From Dromaius novaehollandiae (Eukaryota; Chordata; Aves; Casuariiformes; Dromaiidae): a stretch of 64,000 bases of DNA. Both the position numbers and the translations under genes were made by a program. Below, in pieces: positions 10,301 to 64,000 of this stretch (position 1 is its first letter; each line of letters opens with the position of its first letter). The DNA lies in NCBI RefSeq assembly GCF_036370855.1, contig NC_088102.1, positions 19,387,001 through 19,451,000 on the forward strand, given 5' to 3'. Below the pieces are notes generated by a model. That model was given only the letters and a program-made list of their open reading frames with translations, did not search any database and was not told where the DNA came from.

Positions 10301-13300
10301 GTACTTCCTGCCTCTCTATCCTCCACCTTCTCAAGGACAACCAACTGCATGGGTCTAAGAGAAGCCTGTTGCAGTCTGAGTTACAGATTATGTACTGGAA
10401 ACCTTGTACAAGAAGAAAAAAAGGATACATGAGAGCAAAACCTAGCAATAGGTAGTCTGTCATAAGAAAAGGAATAAAGTATGCAGTGATATCTTACTAA
10501 CCAATTTTAGAAACACAGCAGACAAGCACGGTAATAAATGTAACAAATACCAATATGCATTGTGTAGGGACAGCTAGCATAATTCAGACCTCTCAGACTT
10601 CCCTTCTCAGAAAAAGGGGAATTTTTGGTATTGAATGAATAAATGACCCAGATATGCCCTCTGCATCCAAGAGCTTCAGCAGTGGATTGAAATTCTTTGC
10701 TCTTGGATGATGATGATAAGGCCTACATATTTAGATAAAATGAGGCATTTTCAGAGGCATGCAGGAATCCAAAACAAATACAGCCTTTGCATGACTATGC
10801 AGTTGCGCAGATTTCTCAATAGGAAGACTAGGGGTTTTCCAGCACTGTGAGAATAAGATAACAAATGGGCTGAAAGAAAAGAGATGACCTTTCTGTTGAG
10901 GGGATTCATATGCATGCTACGTAGGAGGAAGAGTCACAGAATTTTAACTGCTGACATATACAGGTTCAGGTTTGTGGTTCAGGTATAAAAACAGGGCTAC
11001 TGTTTCTGGGGGATCTGAGGCAGGATGTGAAAAACTGAGCAGCAGCATCTGAGACATGATTCATAGGGTATGTCTGCAAAACTGTGCATACAGCAGGAAT
11101 TTGAGATGCTGAAGTGAGCTAGCCCTTGATCTGCAAAAAACTACAGTTGTTAAGGGGGGGAGGTCCTTTCTGCCCCATTTCAATTTCTCAAAATCTTTTA
11201 GCAATGAGGACACCAGAATTATAAAACATTGCATTAAAGCTACATTTAGTCCTGAGGTTAAATTCTTCCACAGCTTGTTGGCTTACAATACACCCAAAAG
11301 GTATCAGACCTTTTGGACACAGCATCACGTAAGAAGTTTGTATTGAATTGCTTGTTCACTACACAGGCCAGCTTCTTTCAGATGTGCTTTAATTTTTATT
11401 CCCACAGGTGTTGTCTTGTATTGTACTATATCTGAATGGTCCCACCTAAGAGGTCTAAGTTAGAGCACAACCAGGACATCCCTAGCTGACTGCCCTGCCT
11501 CCCTCTCTGGATGTCTGTGCTGCTCATCCATCAGCTCTTCAATCAACAGCTCTTCAATCTGAGTTTACAGCTCAGAGTTTTAAGGTAAATTGTTTGCCTT
11601 AAAAATGCTGTTACAATCTGGGAGGTGCTTCATGAGCTCACAGACATTTGTGCAGCCAGAATAAGACAGAAGGAGCTGCCTGTAACCTTCGCAGATGTCC
11701 CAGGCTAAGCCGTCCCCTCTCATCAGTCAGGGCCTTCAGCAAGCGAACCAGGCTGTTCCTGACGACTCTGTCCTCAGCAATATTTATAACTCTTCCAGTC
11801 TCTCTCTGTCATACACAATTTTTTATTCAGAGATTTTATACTGACTTTCTAATTATTACTACAAATCCTAAACAGCATCAGTCCTGCTCTTGATTTCTGC
11901 AGAGTTATCTGGAGTCGCCTCCACTGAATGATAATTGTTGTGAGATATGCCTGTCGCCCAGCACCTGACCCATGCGGCATGGGCTTTCTTGATAGCGTAC
12001 AATGCCAACTTTCAGGAAAAAAACTGAAAACTGTCCAAGTATATTATATCTGCACCATTACCCTTACAAGCAACTCTGTAATCTAACAAGAGATTAAACA
12101 ATTCTGAAAGTCCTTTTTCCACAAAGCCACACCAGCTGCTATCGCTATATTCTCATCTTATAATTCTTTACTGTGTGTCAGTATTTATTGCTTGTCTGTG
12201 ACTGATGTCGGATAAATCAGTCCATTATTATCTATCTGTTCCAAATTGTCCTATTTGAATTCTTATAAAGTGTTAGTCTTCATGTCTTGAAGAATTTCCA
12301 CAATAGATTCAGCTTTTTAAAAAATTAACATGTTTTCATACCTCCTGAGGTTACATATGCACACTTCTTTAGGACTCCCAAGTTCAAGTTTTTTAGAACT
12401 TGTTTATTTTAAAATGTTTATCTCTAAGATAAGTTGTTTAGTACCCTTCCTAGTAATGAACAGGAAGGCACTTAGTCATCTTTATATGATATAAACACAT
12501 CACACATTCTTTCCAAGTATGGAAAAAAATATTGAACAGTTCTACTTTTTGTATCAGTATCAAAAAAATTTTAATAGTGATATAATAGGCCTGTGATACT
12601 ATTAGAAAACCTGAGCTGTTCCCAAAACTATCAGTCATGCATATTCTCATGTCCTCATTCATTTTTCTATGCTTTATGGCTTTATTTACACTGATTGCCA
12701 GATTCGTCTTTTTTCTACTTGTTTATATTTATTTCTAACTGCTGCGTTCACTTCCCTACTGCACTAGAAATGTATTTTTCTGAATTTGCCATCTTTCTTA
12801 ATGATAAAATCCTGACTTATGTCCTGCTTAATTTCTTCTTTTCAGACACCTCTACTTTGATGCAATTTTTCTGTATAATTTTTTCTTCTCAGTCACTCAT
12901 TTTCCACAGCTTTTTTGGATATAAGCCCTCTAGATGTAGCCAGTTCCCTGTACATGTATAGAGTATGGATTTTAACCTTGTTTTTGCATACTGAATGCAG
13001 CATACTGAATCAAACTCAGGCAAGCACAGGCTTTGATTCTAGTAACTATTTCATCTTTATCACAATAAAGTCTGAAATTGTTAATTTCTCTAATATGAAT
13101 TTTTTTGTCAGAAAATCATTAGCTATGTTTTTAGGAGCTCTAATAATGCTTTAGTGTATAGCTCCTAGATATATGACTGGAGTTCCTCCTAACAATGTAA
13201 TTTTCTTTCCCAAAATTACAAGCAGATATTGAAGAAAAAAGTCACCTTGTTCTTTAGTTTTGACTGCTGTGCAGGAGGCCCTCGGTAGTAAACCCCTTCT

Positions 13301-15100
13301 AGGCTTCATTCGTTCATATATTGATCCATATGCATTTACATACCTATGGATATGAAAAGTTTTAAAACCGTGTTCAATACTCCACTTCCTTATTTATTAC
13401 TCAGTTCCTGGTGGGCCAAAACCACTGCCAGGACAAGGTCCTGGGTTATTTGCAGGAAGTAAGTGAGCCTAACCTTTTTGCTCAGTTAAGGATGACCTCT
13501 CAAACTGGGAGAATCCCTGAAGATATTTCCTTTGGGACACACACTCCTTCGTACCTCTGGAAATGGAGGAGAGAAGGAACTGAGATGTCAAGTGGCAAAT
13601 TTTGTCTTCTAAATCATGACTCAGAAAAATAAACTGTGTGTCTTCTTCTTTGGCATCTGCTTTCCATCATGGGAGGATGCCCTCAATGCCCAACCTTTCT
13701 TCTGGCATCACTGGGGTGGAAACTTTTGAAAAAAATGAAATCCCCACACCAAATACAATGAGAATTGGGATAAAACCTAACCAGTGGGCACTGTTGTAGG
13801 ACTGAGCATTATTCAGACTGATATTAAAATAATACAAAGACAATTAAGAAAAGCTGAACCCAAAATATGCACAAACTATACAAACTAAGATCTCATTGAA
13901 CTTTTTTTGAATTCAAAAAAAAACCCCAAAGAACCAAAACCACAGTGAACTATAGTCTATTGTTAATCCCACGGCCACAAGAGGGTTCAGTTTGTAAATG
14001 AGTGCAACTGTCCCGCAGAGGTTGCTCTAGGTGACATTGGCCTTTTCTGAAGTCACAAAAATCCATCTCCAGAATTGCCCAAGATAAACACCTCTAAACA
14101 GCACCTCCCCAGCTGTGTCCCCCCAGGAGCTTCAGAGTCCCCAAAATGAAGAGGCTGAGTGCCTTCTCGTGCAGGTGCTGCGGCAGGGCTTCCCTTCACC
14201 AGGGCCTGTAACCCACGGATCTCAGAAAACCAAGTCCTTCTAGGGCATTAAGCAGCTTTAGCTAAGGCATTAGCTAAGGACACTGTACTAAGAGCAACAG
14301 AATGCAGCACCCTTTTGGCTACGCTACCCATGTCTGACCAATATGCTTGAAGATATTTGTAACAAGCCTTAAGACATCACAGTCAGGCCTAAGAGCCAAA
14401 TAAATGGCCTCACCCGAGTGCATCTGGAAGCGGGGTGTCAGTTGTGTAGCTGGCCACTGTCTTCCGAATGGGACAAATAAAATATCAAATGTTGCAAGAG
14501 GAAAAATGTAAAAACTATATGATGTTAAAATATAAGAGGCAAGAGCACAGACTGGAGGCTCCCTCATGGCGTGTACTTAACTCTCGGGTGAACCTCGCAG
14601 TTTGTGGTTTTGGCTCAGAGCAGCCCCAACATACCTCAGTTTGATAAACAAATATCAAATACTTTGAAAAAATGAATCAATTGAAGTATATAAATTGCAA
14701 TGAGCTCCCACGTACACAGCACGCCTAGAATATATTCTGAAATGGACCCTCCAATGCAGCGGTGTGTTTGTGGGGTCCAAAATGCACTAGCGTTTCTGCG
14801 TGGTTTTTTTTTTTTTTTTTTTTAATTTTGATCCATGCTTAAAAGGGAAATCTGTCAAACATATGTTCAGATGTTGGCAGCAGCGGCAGAAGCAGAGACT
14901 CAACAGCTTCTGTTTGTTATTGCAATTGTTAGACCCTCGCTGTCTGTGGAGACCCAACAGCCGCTCGACCAGAAGCTGTTTAACTTTCGGATCACTCAGC
15001 AGCGTGCGGCAGGGGAAGGAAAAAAAACCCACACACACACGAAAAAAACCCCCACGGATTTGCGAAAGGATTGATCCCGTTGCGCGCAACGAAACAAGCA
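7366..15100. other. Intergenic region between CATSPERB and PPP4R3A
   Basis: About 7.7 kb with no supportable gene. The part from about 7440 to 9250 has higher GC and several mid-length frames on both strands broken by stops, which looks like decayed sequence of unknown origin. Around 9930-10060 there is a G-rich then pyrimidine-rich stretch. A perfect 9-bp inverted repeat with a 5-nt loop lies at 11294-11316. A run of 20 T lies at 14804-14823. Confidence 0.7.
8620..8720. repeat. Possible old retroelement remnant (CR1-like)
   Basis: The stretch containing TTGCCTTTTTCTGAATC, TTCCACTTTTACT and CTTGAACTGAAG resembles, from memory, a degraded retroelement segment common in sauropsid genomes. The match is partial and unverified. 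Confidence 0.25.
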
Positions 15101-15423
15101 CGATAACCCCAGGGGCTGCCCCGGGGGCTCCCCCGCCCGCGCCCCGGAGCCGCGGCGCTGCGCCACGGCGCCCACGGCCGCGCGGGGCCACGCGCGGGCC
15201 GCCGGGCAGGGCGCCGCGCAGGGCCGGCGGCGGAGCACGCTGCGTGGCGGGGGCCGCGTGGGGCGGGGCGCGGGCGGCCGTGGCGCGTGCCCACGCGTGG
15301 GCGCGGAGCGGGCGCGGCGCGGTGCGGGCGGGCGCGGTGGCGCTGCTGGCCCTTTAAACGGCGGCGGGCGGCCCGTGCCGCCGCTGGCTGGGAGACCCCG
15401 CGCCTCCAGTGAGAGGTGAAACC

Positions 15424-15435
15424 AAGATGGCGGCC
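15424..15435 (+). promoter_or_regulatory. YY1-type motif at the likely transcription start
   Basis: AAGATGGCGGCC is the classical YY1 site often found just downstream of the start of TATA-less housekeeping genes in this orientation. It lies about 70 bases after a TTTAAA. The ATG in the motif also opens a five-codon uORF. Confidence 0.6.
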
Positions 15436-15444
15436 GCGCAGTGA
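15427..15444 (+). other. uORF 1 in PPP4R3A leader (5 codons)
   Basis: Encodes MAAAQ then stop. The ATG has A at -3 and G at +4, a strong Kozak context. It is in the leader only if transcription starts upstream of 15427. Confidence 0.5.
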
Positions 15445-15485
15445 CTGAGGCGGAGACGGAGGCGGTGGGAGCCGGGCTGGACGGG

Positions 15486-15519
15486 CCGCGCCGCGCCGCG
15501 CCGCCGCCGCCGCCGCCGC
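15486..15519 (+). repeat. CCG-rich simple repeat in leader
   Basis: GCGCC units pass into a run of CCG triplets within the CpG island. Such tracts are often length-variable. Confidence 0.8.
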
Positions 15520-15637
15520 TCGCCCCTTCGGCAGGGCAGAGCGCCCGTCTGCCGGCCGCGCTGCGGAGCGCCTGGAGCGCAGCCACGCCGCGGGGCGCGC
15601 CGAGGGGCCGGGACCGAGCCGCCGCAGCAGCACCGGC

Positions 15638-15670
15638 AGGAGGAGGAGGAGGAGGAGGAGGAGGAAGAAG
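15638..15670 (+). repeat. AGG/AAG triplet repeat in leader
   Basis: A purine tract of consecutive AGG triplets passes into AAG triplets, just before the second YY1-type motif. Confidence 0.85.
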
Positions 15671-15681
15671 AATATGGCGGC
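15671..15681 (+). promoter_or_regulatory. Second YY1-type motif
   Basis: AATATGGCGGC repeats the ATGGCGG core 250 bases after the first copy, just after a GGA-repeat tract. It may mark an alternative start. Its ATG also opens a short uORF. Confidence 0.4.
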
Positions 15682-15700
15682 GGAGTCGGGCTGGGAGTGA
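15674..15700 (+). other. uORF 2 in PPP4R3A leader (8 codons)
   Basis: Encodes MAAESGWE then stop, with A at -3 and G at +4. It resembles uORF 1 in its first residues because both arise from a YY1 motif. Confidence 0.5.
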
Positions 15701-15723
15701 TCCGCCGCCTGCGACGGGCGCCC

Positions 15724-15744
15724 ATGGGGGAGACGGGACGCTGA
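15724..15744 (+). other. uORF 3 in PPP4R3A leader (6 codons)
   Basis: Encodes MGETGR then stop. The context has C at -3 and G at +4, so it is weaker than uORFs 1 and 2. Confidence 0.45.
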
Positions 15745-16285
15745 GCCCAGCCGCGCGCTTCGCCCCGCCGCGGGACAGGCGGTGTCCGCCGGCCCCGCGC
15801 GAGCCCCGCCGGGCGCCGAGGGCGTCTCCTGGGAGCCCGCGCGGGCGGACGGCGAGCCAGGGGCGTCGGGCCTGGGCAGCTGCCGCACAATAGAGCCGTG
15901 CTCGGGCCGGGGCGAGCGGCCCCGCTCCCGCCTGCCTCTTCCCCGCCGCCGCCGGCCTCGCTGCTGCCTGCCGCGCCGAACCCCTCGCCGGGCCCCGGTC
16001 GCCCGCCCGCCTCGCCCGCGCCTGTCTCCCCGGGCCGCCCGCCCGCCGCCGCCCGTGCCATCTGCTGTCCCCCGCCGCTTCCAGCCCTGCGGATCCGCTT
16101 CTCCTCCAGGGTCGCTTCTTGGCCGCCGCTCTTGCCCGCCCTTCGGCCCGCAGAGAGCCTCTCCGCGGCTCTGCCAGCCTAGGCTCGGTCGCCTTTTGTG
16201 CAGCACCTCACTGTCCCTGGAGCAGCTCGCCTTTCGCGCCTCGCCCCCGTGCTGTCCCCCCACCCCAAATCCTCTGTTGCTGCCG

Positions 16286-59101
<42,816 letters not shown>

Positions 59102-60235
59102 TGGCAACTGCTGAAGAACATTACTAGTTGGGGGAAGAATATTTTGTCCAAAAAACAAAACCACAACAAAGCAGCAATCTTTTGTGAATTACTGTGTGTG
59201 ACACAGATCAACATATACACATGGATTTCTGCCAATCAAGTGCCAATTCAAAGGAGCAGAAGAAGCGGAAATACTTCATTTAGGGGAAAGACTTATGCCT
59301 TTGAGCTCTCCAGCTTGGACCACATGTTGCCCTTTTCTCAGGGAAGGAAATGGAAAAAGAAAAAGCCAACAGGGCAGGAGTTTTGTTAGTGGAACTCTGG
59401 ATTGGCTGGTCAGTTGCTACAATCGGAATATGCTTTCTTGGACCATGTATGAGACTTCTGAAGAAAAGGCGTTTTTTGCCATAATTCTTCACTAGTTAAG
59501 AATGCCAGCAGTTTCTTTGTATAAAAGAGACCTGCCTTTGAAATCATACATTCTGAACATTTTAGTCAAGCTACAACAGGTTTTAAAAACCTCTATGGGG
59601 GAGGGCTGAATATAAAGTTTCCTCTTTTTTTTTAATCTGTTCCCTTTGCCCTTTAAACTGCAGATTTTTTTTTTTTTTTTGGAGGTGGGGGATTTGTCTG
59701 TCCCTTCTTGATTAAAGATTGAGTGGAATTCTAGATGTGGTCACTTTTGTGTCATAATTTTTTTTGCCCCCCCTGAGTGTATGCTTAGTTGTTGAGTATA
59801 TATTTGGGACCATTAAAATTTTTTGATGTAATATAATCTCACTGTTGTGCTGGTACCTGTTTCACCCTGTGTAATTTTGTTTTGCATCACAGTTCCTAAT
59901 ATGTTTAGGATTTTATGGAAGATGGTATAGTTTTTATTGGAAAAAAAATAATCTTGCCACAATGTGCATAAAAAGCAATACTATTTTGTGACTAAATATT
60001 TTATATTAAATTTTACAGCAACTGTCTTGAGAAACAATTCAGGGAAATAGGATGGAATCAAAAAAAATGAAACTTGCAAATACGAAATTAGTATTCCAAA
60101 GAGACTTTGAAATTTCATAACTGAGAACAATGATGGTAGACTAACTCATCAAAATGCAAGATGGATGATTTAGGAATACCAGTATATTGACTCATTTGAC
60201 TTACAAAAATAAAAAAAGAATAATTAATGCTGAAG
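59102..60235 (+). other. PPP4R3A 3' UTR, approximate end
   Basis: AT-rich sequence with long T runs (for example 59667-59680). The only AATAAA in this stretch is at 60208-60213. Earlier ATTAAA variants at 59711, 59812 and 60005 allow shorter forms. The end is an estimate. Confidence 0.6.
60208..60213 (+). terminator. PPP4R3A polyadenylation signal, candidate
   Basis: First canonical AATAAA after the stop codon, about 1.1 kb downstream. Confidence 0.5.
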
Positions 60236-60660
60236 GAAAATGGCATTAGTGGTATTTTTTTAAAAACCTCTGATTCCCTTTGGAATACCAGTTTTAGTGA
60301 ATCAAAGATGGTTGCAGACTAACCTCTTTACAAGGATACCATCTTTTGAAATTTATTCTAACACTCGCTTGAGAAACAGCAATTAAACTTTAGGTCTAAC
60401 TCAATGACTATATTCTTTCCACTTTTTCCAAAATCTAAATAGTATTAGTTATTAATCGAAACTAAATGTTACACGCTGCTTCCTTACTGCTTTTACAGTT
60501 GACTTTGGAGGACAGTGCTTCCTAAGAATAGAAATTTCCTCAATTCCTTTGCAAACAAGAGATCCCTTCTTACATATATTTTCAAGAAATGACTCCCTTT
60601 TGGACATTCAGACCACCAAAGTTGCAACAACCAGTAGTTACAAGCAGTAATGCACCACTT

Positions 60661-60696
60661 AGCAGTAGAAATAAGCTAAGCAGTAGAAATAAGCTA
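60661..60696 (+). repeat. 18-bp tandem duplication
   Basis: AGCAGTAGAAATAAGCTA occurs twice head to tail, perfectly. Confidence 0.9.
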
Positions 60697-62170
60697 AGTG
60701 AGAATCCAGGACTGGGTCATAGGTGACCACACACAAGCAGAGACTATCGTTTCTGAAGATTGTGTGTGGCATGGCAGATTTTATGCTAACTACAAATGTC
60801 AAAGCCCTTGTGATCAAACTTTATGAATACATATATCAATTCCATGTTTAAATAAGAATACATATTAGGGAAAAATAATTAGCCATCTTCTCCTGTAAAA
60901 GTTTATTTGAAATCACTTTCTAAGGTTGAGTTTTTGCAATGTATTGGGAGTGTCTGTGACAGGACAGTTTTAGGCAAGAAACAGAGTTGAGCAACTGGTC
61001 GCTGAAAGACTAGATACAGTCTTCCGCTGCAGTGCAAGTGTCCCCATGCTGTCTCAGTGACCTGCCTGAAACTGGATTTTTGCAACTCTGGTGTCAGAGC
61101 AGTAGTCATGATAAGGAAATCTCTAATTTTGCAGTTTTTAATTAGCTTGAATTTAAATCCTTCCCATATGTCAGACTTGACTTGAGCATAAAGCCCTAAA
61201 ATTTTGTCCCTGCAGTTTCCTTCATGACCTCTAAGGTATATCACATGAAGTTTTTCTGAGCAGTAGTTGATAGAAGGAATTTTTGTCTGTGTGTGTGTTC
61301 CTTTAGCTGTTCAGTGCTTCATCTGGTGATGATTGATGCTTCAGTCTTTTAAGCTCTCAGGTGCTTTCATAATGTTTGTAGGGATCTTGGATCGTTGCAT
61401 TTAACAGAGGAAATATCATCCTTAAACCATTGGATTTTGTCTGAACAATAATAGAAGTAGAAATATTTTCAAATTTTTATAAAGCTCTAAAGGACTGGTA
61501 AAATATTTAGCTGCACATCTGTTACCGTCTTACTACAGGTTAGACATTAAGTTGTCTTTCCCATTATCTAACACTTGTGGCCTGACAAGACATATCTACA
61601 CTTAAATTCAGTTGGGAGTAGTCAAGAAGTAGATGATTTGGGGATGGTGGTGGTATGGTCTCGCCCAGTGATTTTCACTTTGATATTCACGAAAGACTTG
61701 AAAATGAAATACTTAGAAAAAAGAAATAGTGGGATTGCGAGAAGCAATGGGTATATAAAATAGTAGGTATTAATTAACAGGTGGTCAAAAGTAATGTTAA
61801 AAAACAATATTCTGTTCTAAATCTCTCTTTAGGATGATTTTTTTTATTCTTAGTTTTAATACAATTTGCCCATGTTCCCAAGAGAGCTGATTATATATTG
61901 TATTAAACAAGACTCAGTCCTAATTGCTCAGTCATATTTTAACTGTATCCATAAATACAGTTTATAGGGTAAACCCCTAAAGTATCTCATGGGCTATTTT
62001 GCAAGTATTTTACAGGGTAAACTGTTAGGTATTTTGGCTGAACACAAATGAGATGCAAAGGAAGGTTTAATGGTATATTTAACAGTTATTCAAGGAGTAT
62101 TGTCTGAAATAACAAGTAACTGAAACTAATGTCTTTTATGAGATACCTAGAAAGTTAAGTGTACGTGAGA

Positions 62171-62172
<2 letters not shown>

Positions 62173-62204
<32 letters not shown>
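62173..62204 (+). repeat. (GT)16 microsatellite
   Basis: Sixteen perfect GT dinucleotides downstream of PPP4R3A. Confidence 0.95.
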
Positions 62205-62205
<1 letters not shown>

Positions 62206-64000
62206 CCTGAATGATAAAAGGATGGAAAATAACTTTTCTTCAAGTACATACACAATTGCATTTATATTGCAAATGCACTTGTGACACAGTATTTGATCCT
62301 GGAGACTTGCTCTGAGGTGCCTATAGGGGTTGTTTGCACCTTGCCTTCCCTCATGCATCATTGGGGATATACATGGCAATGGATCACCTGTGTCCTTAGC
62401 TGTCATATGCTGAAGATGAAGCAGACCTGTCTTCTTTACATGGTTTGCCTTTCCTGTTTGGAATTCTTCTGTGTTGAGAATATTTTAAGGTACTCTTAAG
62501 CTCTATAGGTGGAAAGCTTCTCATTGCAAGACACAGAACATGCCTGAACCATCAGTACATGTCCCTCTATTCCTTCAGTGGTTGAAGGACTTGATGCCAG
62601 TTACTGTGACATACACTTCCTAGCTTTGAGCCTAGATTTTGTCAGGGATGCCAGAACAAAAGAAATTTTCTGCTTTGTGTCCTCAAAGGCTTTGTCCTTT
62701 CACTGTGATCTAAATCAATGATTATCTTCTTACCATGAGACAGTCTAGATGTCTTTAGATGTGAGGACAAATGTGTTTCCTAACTGAGGAGGATGTTGAC
62801 CTCCTCTGTCTTTGCATCAGTCCCTACCAGGTTGTTTCGTGTGTACATTTCAGGAGGAAGAGAGACCAGTAGTCACAGCTACTGCTCTACCTTTTTTTCA
62901 GGATCAAGCATCAGAATAATGAATGTTTCCACAAATCTAACTTTCTAGCCCCACCTCTGTCTCTACCCACTTTTTCATCCACTTCTAAAAATGTTAAAGA
63001 TTTTCTCCGTAACAGTGCTTTTCCTTTTCCCTAACCAATTCATCCAATCAGTATAAGCCTGTTTTACTCCAAACCAACATTGATACTCAGACCACTGCAG
63101 ACAAGAGAGTGCTAGATACGCTGAAACACTGATGTATTGTCCAGTTTAGCCTCCTCTTCACCACTGTACTCTGTCCCTCTGCATGAATCATTCCCAAGAT
63201 GGTTTGGAAGGAAATTGCCTATTTGTTGACTACAAAATGGTAGAACTGAATTTGTAACTATTACTTGTTTTATAACAAGTTTTTCCTAATACCAAAGAGG
63301 ATGACAACTACTTCTATACTTGGGAGTATATGAATTTACTCAGTTTTAAGTTCAGGATAGCAACACTGCCATAATCCACTTGGGAGAGTGATTCATGTTT
63401 CTTGACCTTCCAGACATTATTTGCACATTGCCATTAAGTATCTGCTTAAAAATACCTCCAGTTCATTGTTGAAGGGAATCCTTACCCCAGTATCCCTGTT
63501 CAGTCTTTCAATGGCATGCTGTTTCTCTGAGATTTTAGCAGTGGCTACTAACTGTAATAGAAATGGCGGTTGCCCTTCAGCTCAATTTGGACAAACTAGT
63601 TTCTGTTGATTACTTACTTTGACCACTGTTCAGGTGATCTCTGGTTGATGCTGAGTCCACAGTGCCTTGGTTCTTGTGGACTTTTGAAAGTTCCCCGTGA
63701 CTCCAGAGCAGAGACTGAACTTCACTAGTGTAACCCAGGATTCTCCCTGCCAACACGTGTATCCTGCAGGATTGCTTCTAGATAATTAAATGAGCTCTTG
63801 GTATAGTTGGAAGCCATCCTGCCATAATTACTGCTACTTTGGGGATTTGTGGCCACACATACCAATATGTGATGCTACTTAGCAGAGTTCATTGCTTGCA
63901 GATGTGGCTATGGTGTCTGTATTCCTGGGGAGATGCCACCTAGATTTTGTTCTTCTATTAGTTTTTTTTTTCCTGTATAGCGATGATTAGACCTATTAAT

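Larger units (their letters stand above)
60236..64000. other. Downstream intergenic region
   Basis: No supportable gene. It holds an 18-bp direct duplication (60661-60696) and a GT microsatellite. From about 62500 the sequence becomes less AT-rich, with scattered short frames that I do not recognise. Confidence 0.7.

Noticed and set aside
15441..15893. Plus-strand frame of 150 codons in the leader
   Set aside because: It opens with GTG rather than ATG and has low-complexity Gly/Ala/Arg composition. It is a composition artefact.
62155..62406. Minus-strand frame with a Thr-His run
   Set aside because: The run is the GT microsatellite read on the other strand.

Overview
The window is vertebrate nuclear DNA. 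It has long AT-rich introns with GT-AG splice sites, a CpG-island promoter and simple repeats, and no prokaryotic gene organisation. Interspersed repeats are sparse and A-run/C-run junctions are common. Together with the fairly compact gene this suggests a sauropsid, most likely a bird (crocodilian or turtle not excluded); that species call is an inference.

Layout: (1) 1-7.4 kb holds the last five coding exons of CATSPERB, the beta subunit of the sperm CatSper calcium channel, on the + strand. They splice in a continuous frame (about 211 residues) through the C-terminal membrane helix to a stop at 6918-6920. The 5' part of the gene lies before the window. (2) 7.4-15.3 kb is intergenic, with no supportable gene and a few degraded repeat-like stretches. 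(3) 15.1-16.5 kb is a strong CpG island carrying the promoter, 5' UTR and first coding exon of PPP4R3A (SMEK1). Two YY1-type ATGGCGG motifs and four very short upstream ORFs sit in it. (4) 16.5-59.1 kb is the complete PPP4R3A coding region in 15 coding exons on the + strand. All exon phases join correctly, predicting 821 residues. Introns 1, 2 and 4 are large (7.7, 10.5 and 8.9 kb); exons 5-12 are clustered. (5) 59.1-60.2 kb is the 3' UTR, and 60.2-64 kb is downstream DNA with no recognised gene.

The order CATSPERB then PPP4R3A in the same orientation matches the human 14q32 neighbourhood as I recall it, which supports both assignments. The two genes are not known to work together: PPP4R3A is a ubiquitous regulatory subunit of protein phosphatase 4, and CATSPERB belongs to a sperm-specific channel complex.

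The most interesting point is that the visible part of CATSPERB looks intact, while CatSper genes have been reported lost in birds. If the organism is avian this is an exception or a late-surviving locus. I did not find a convincing wholly new system here. The remaining observations are a multi-uORF leader, two substitutions at conserved PPP4R3A positions, a GC-rich islet inside intron 4, and old SINE-like fragments.
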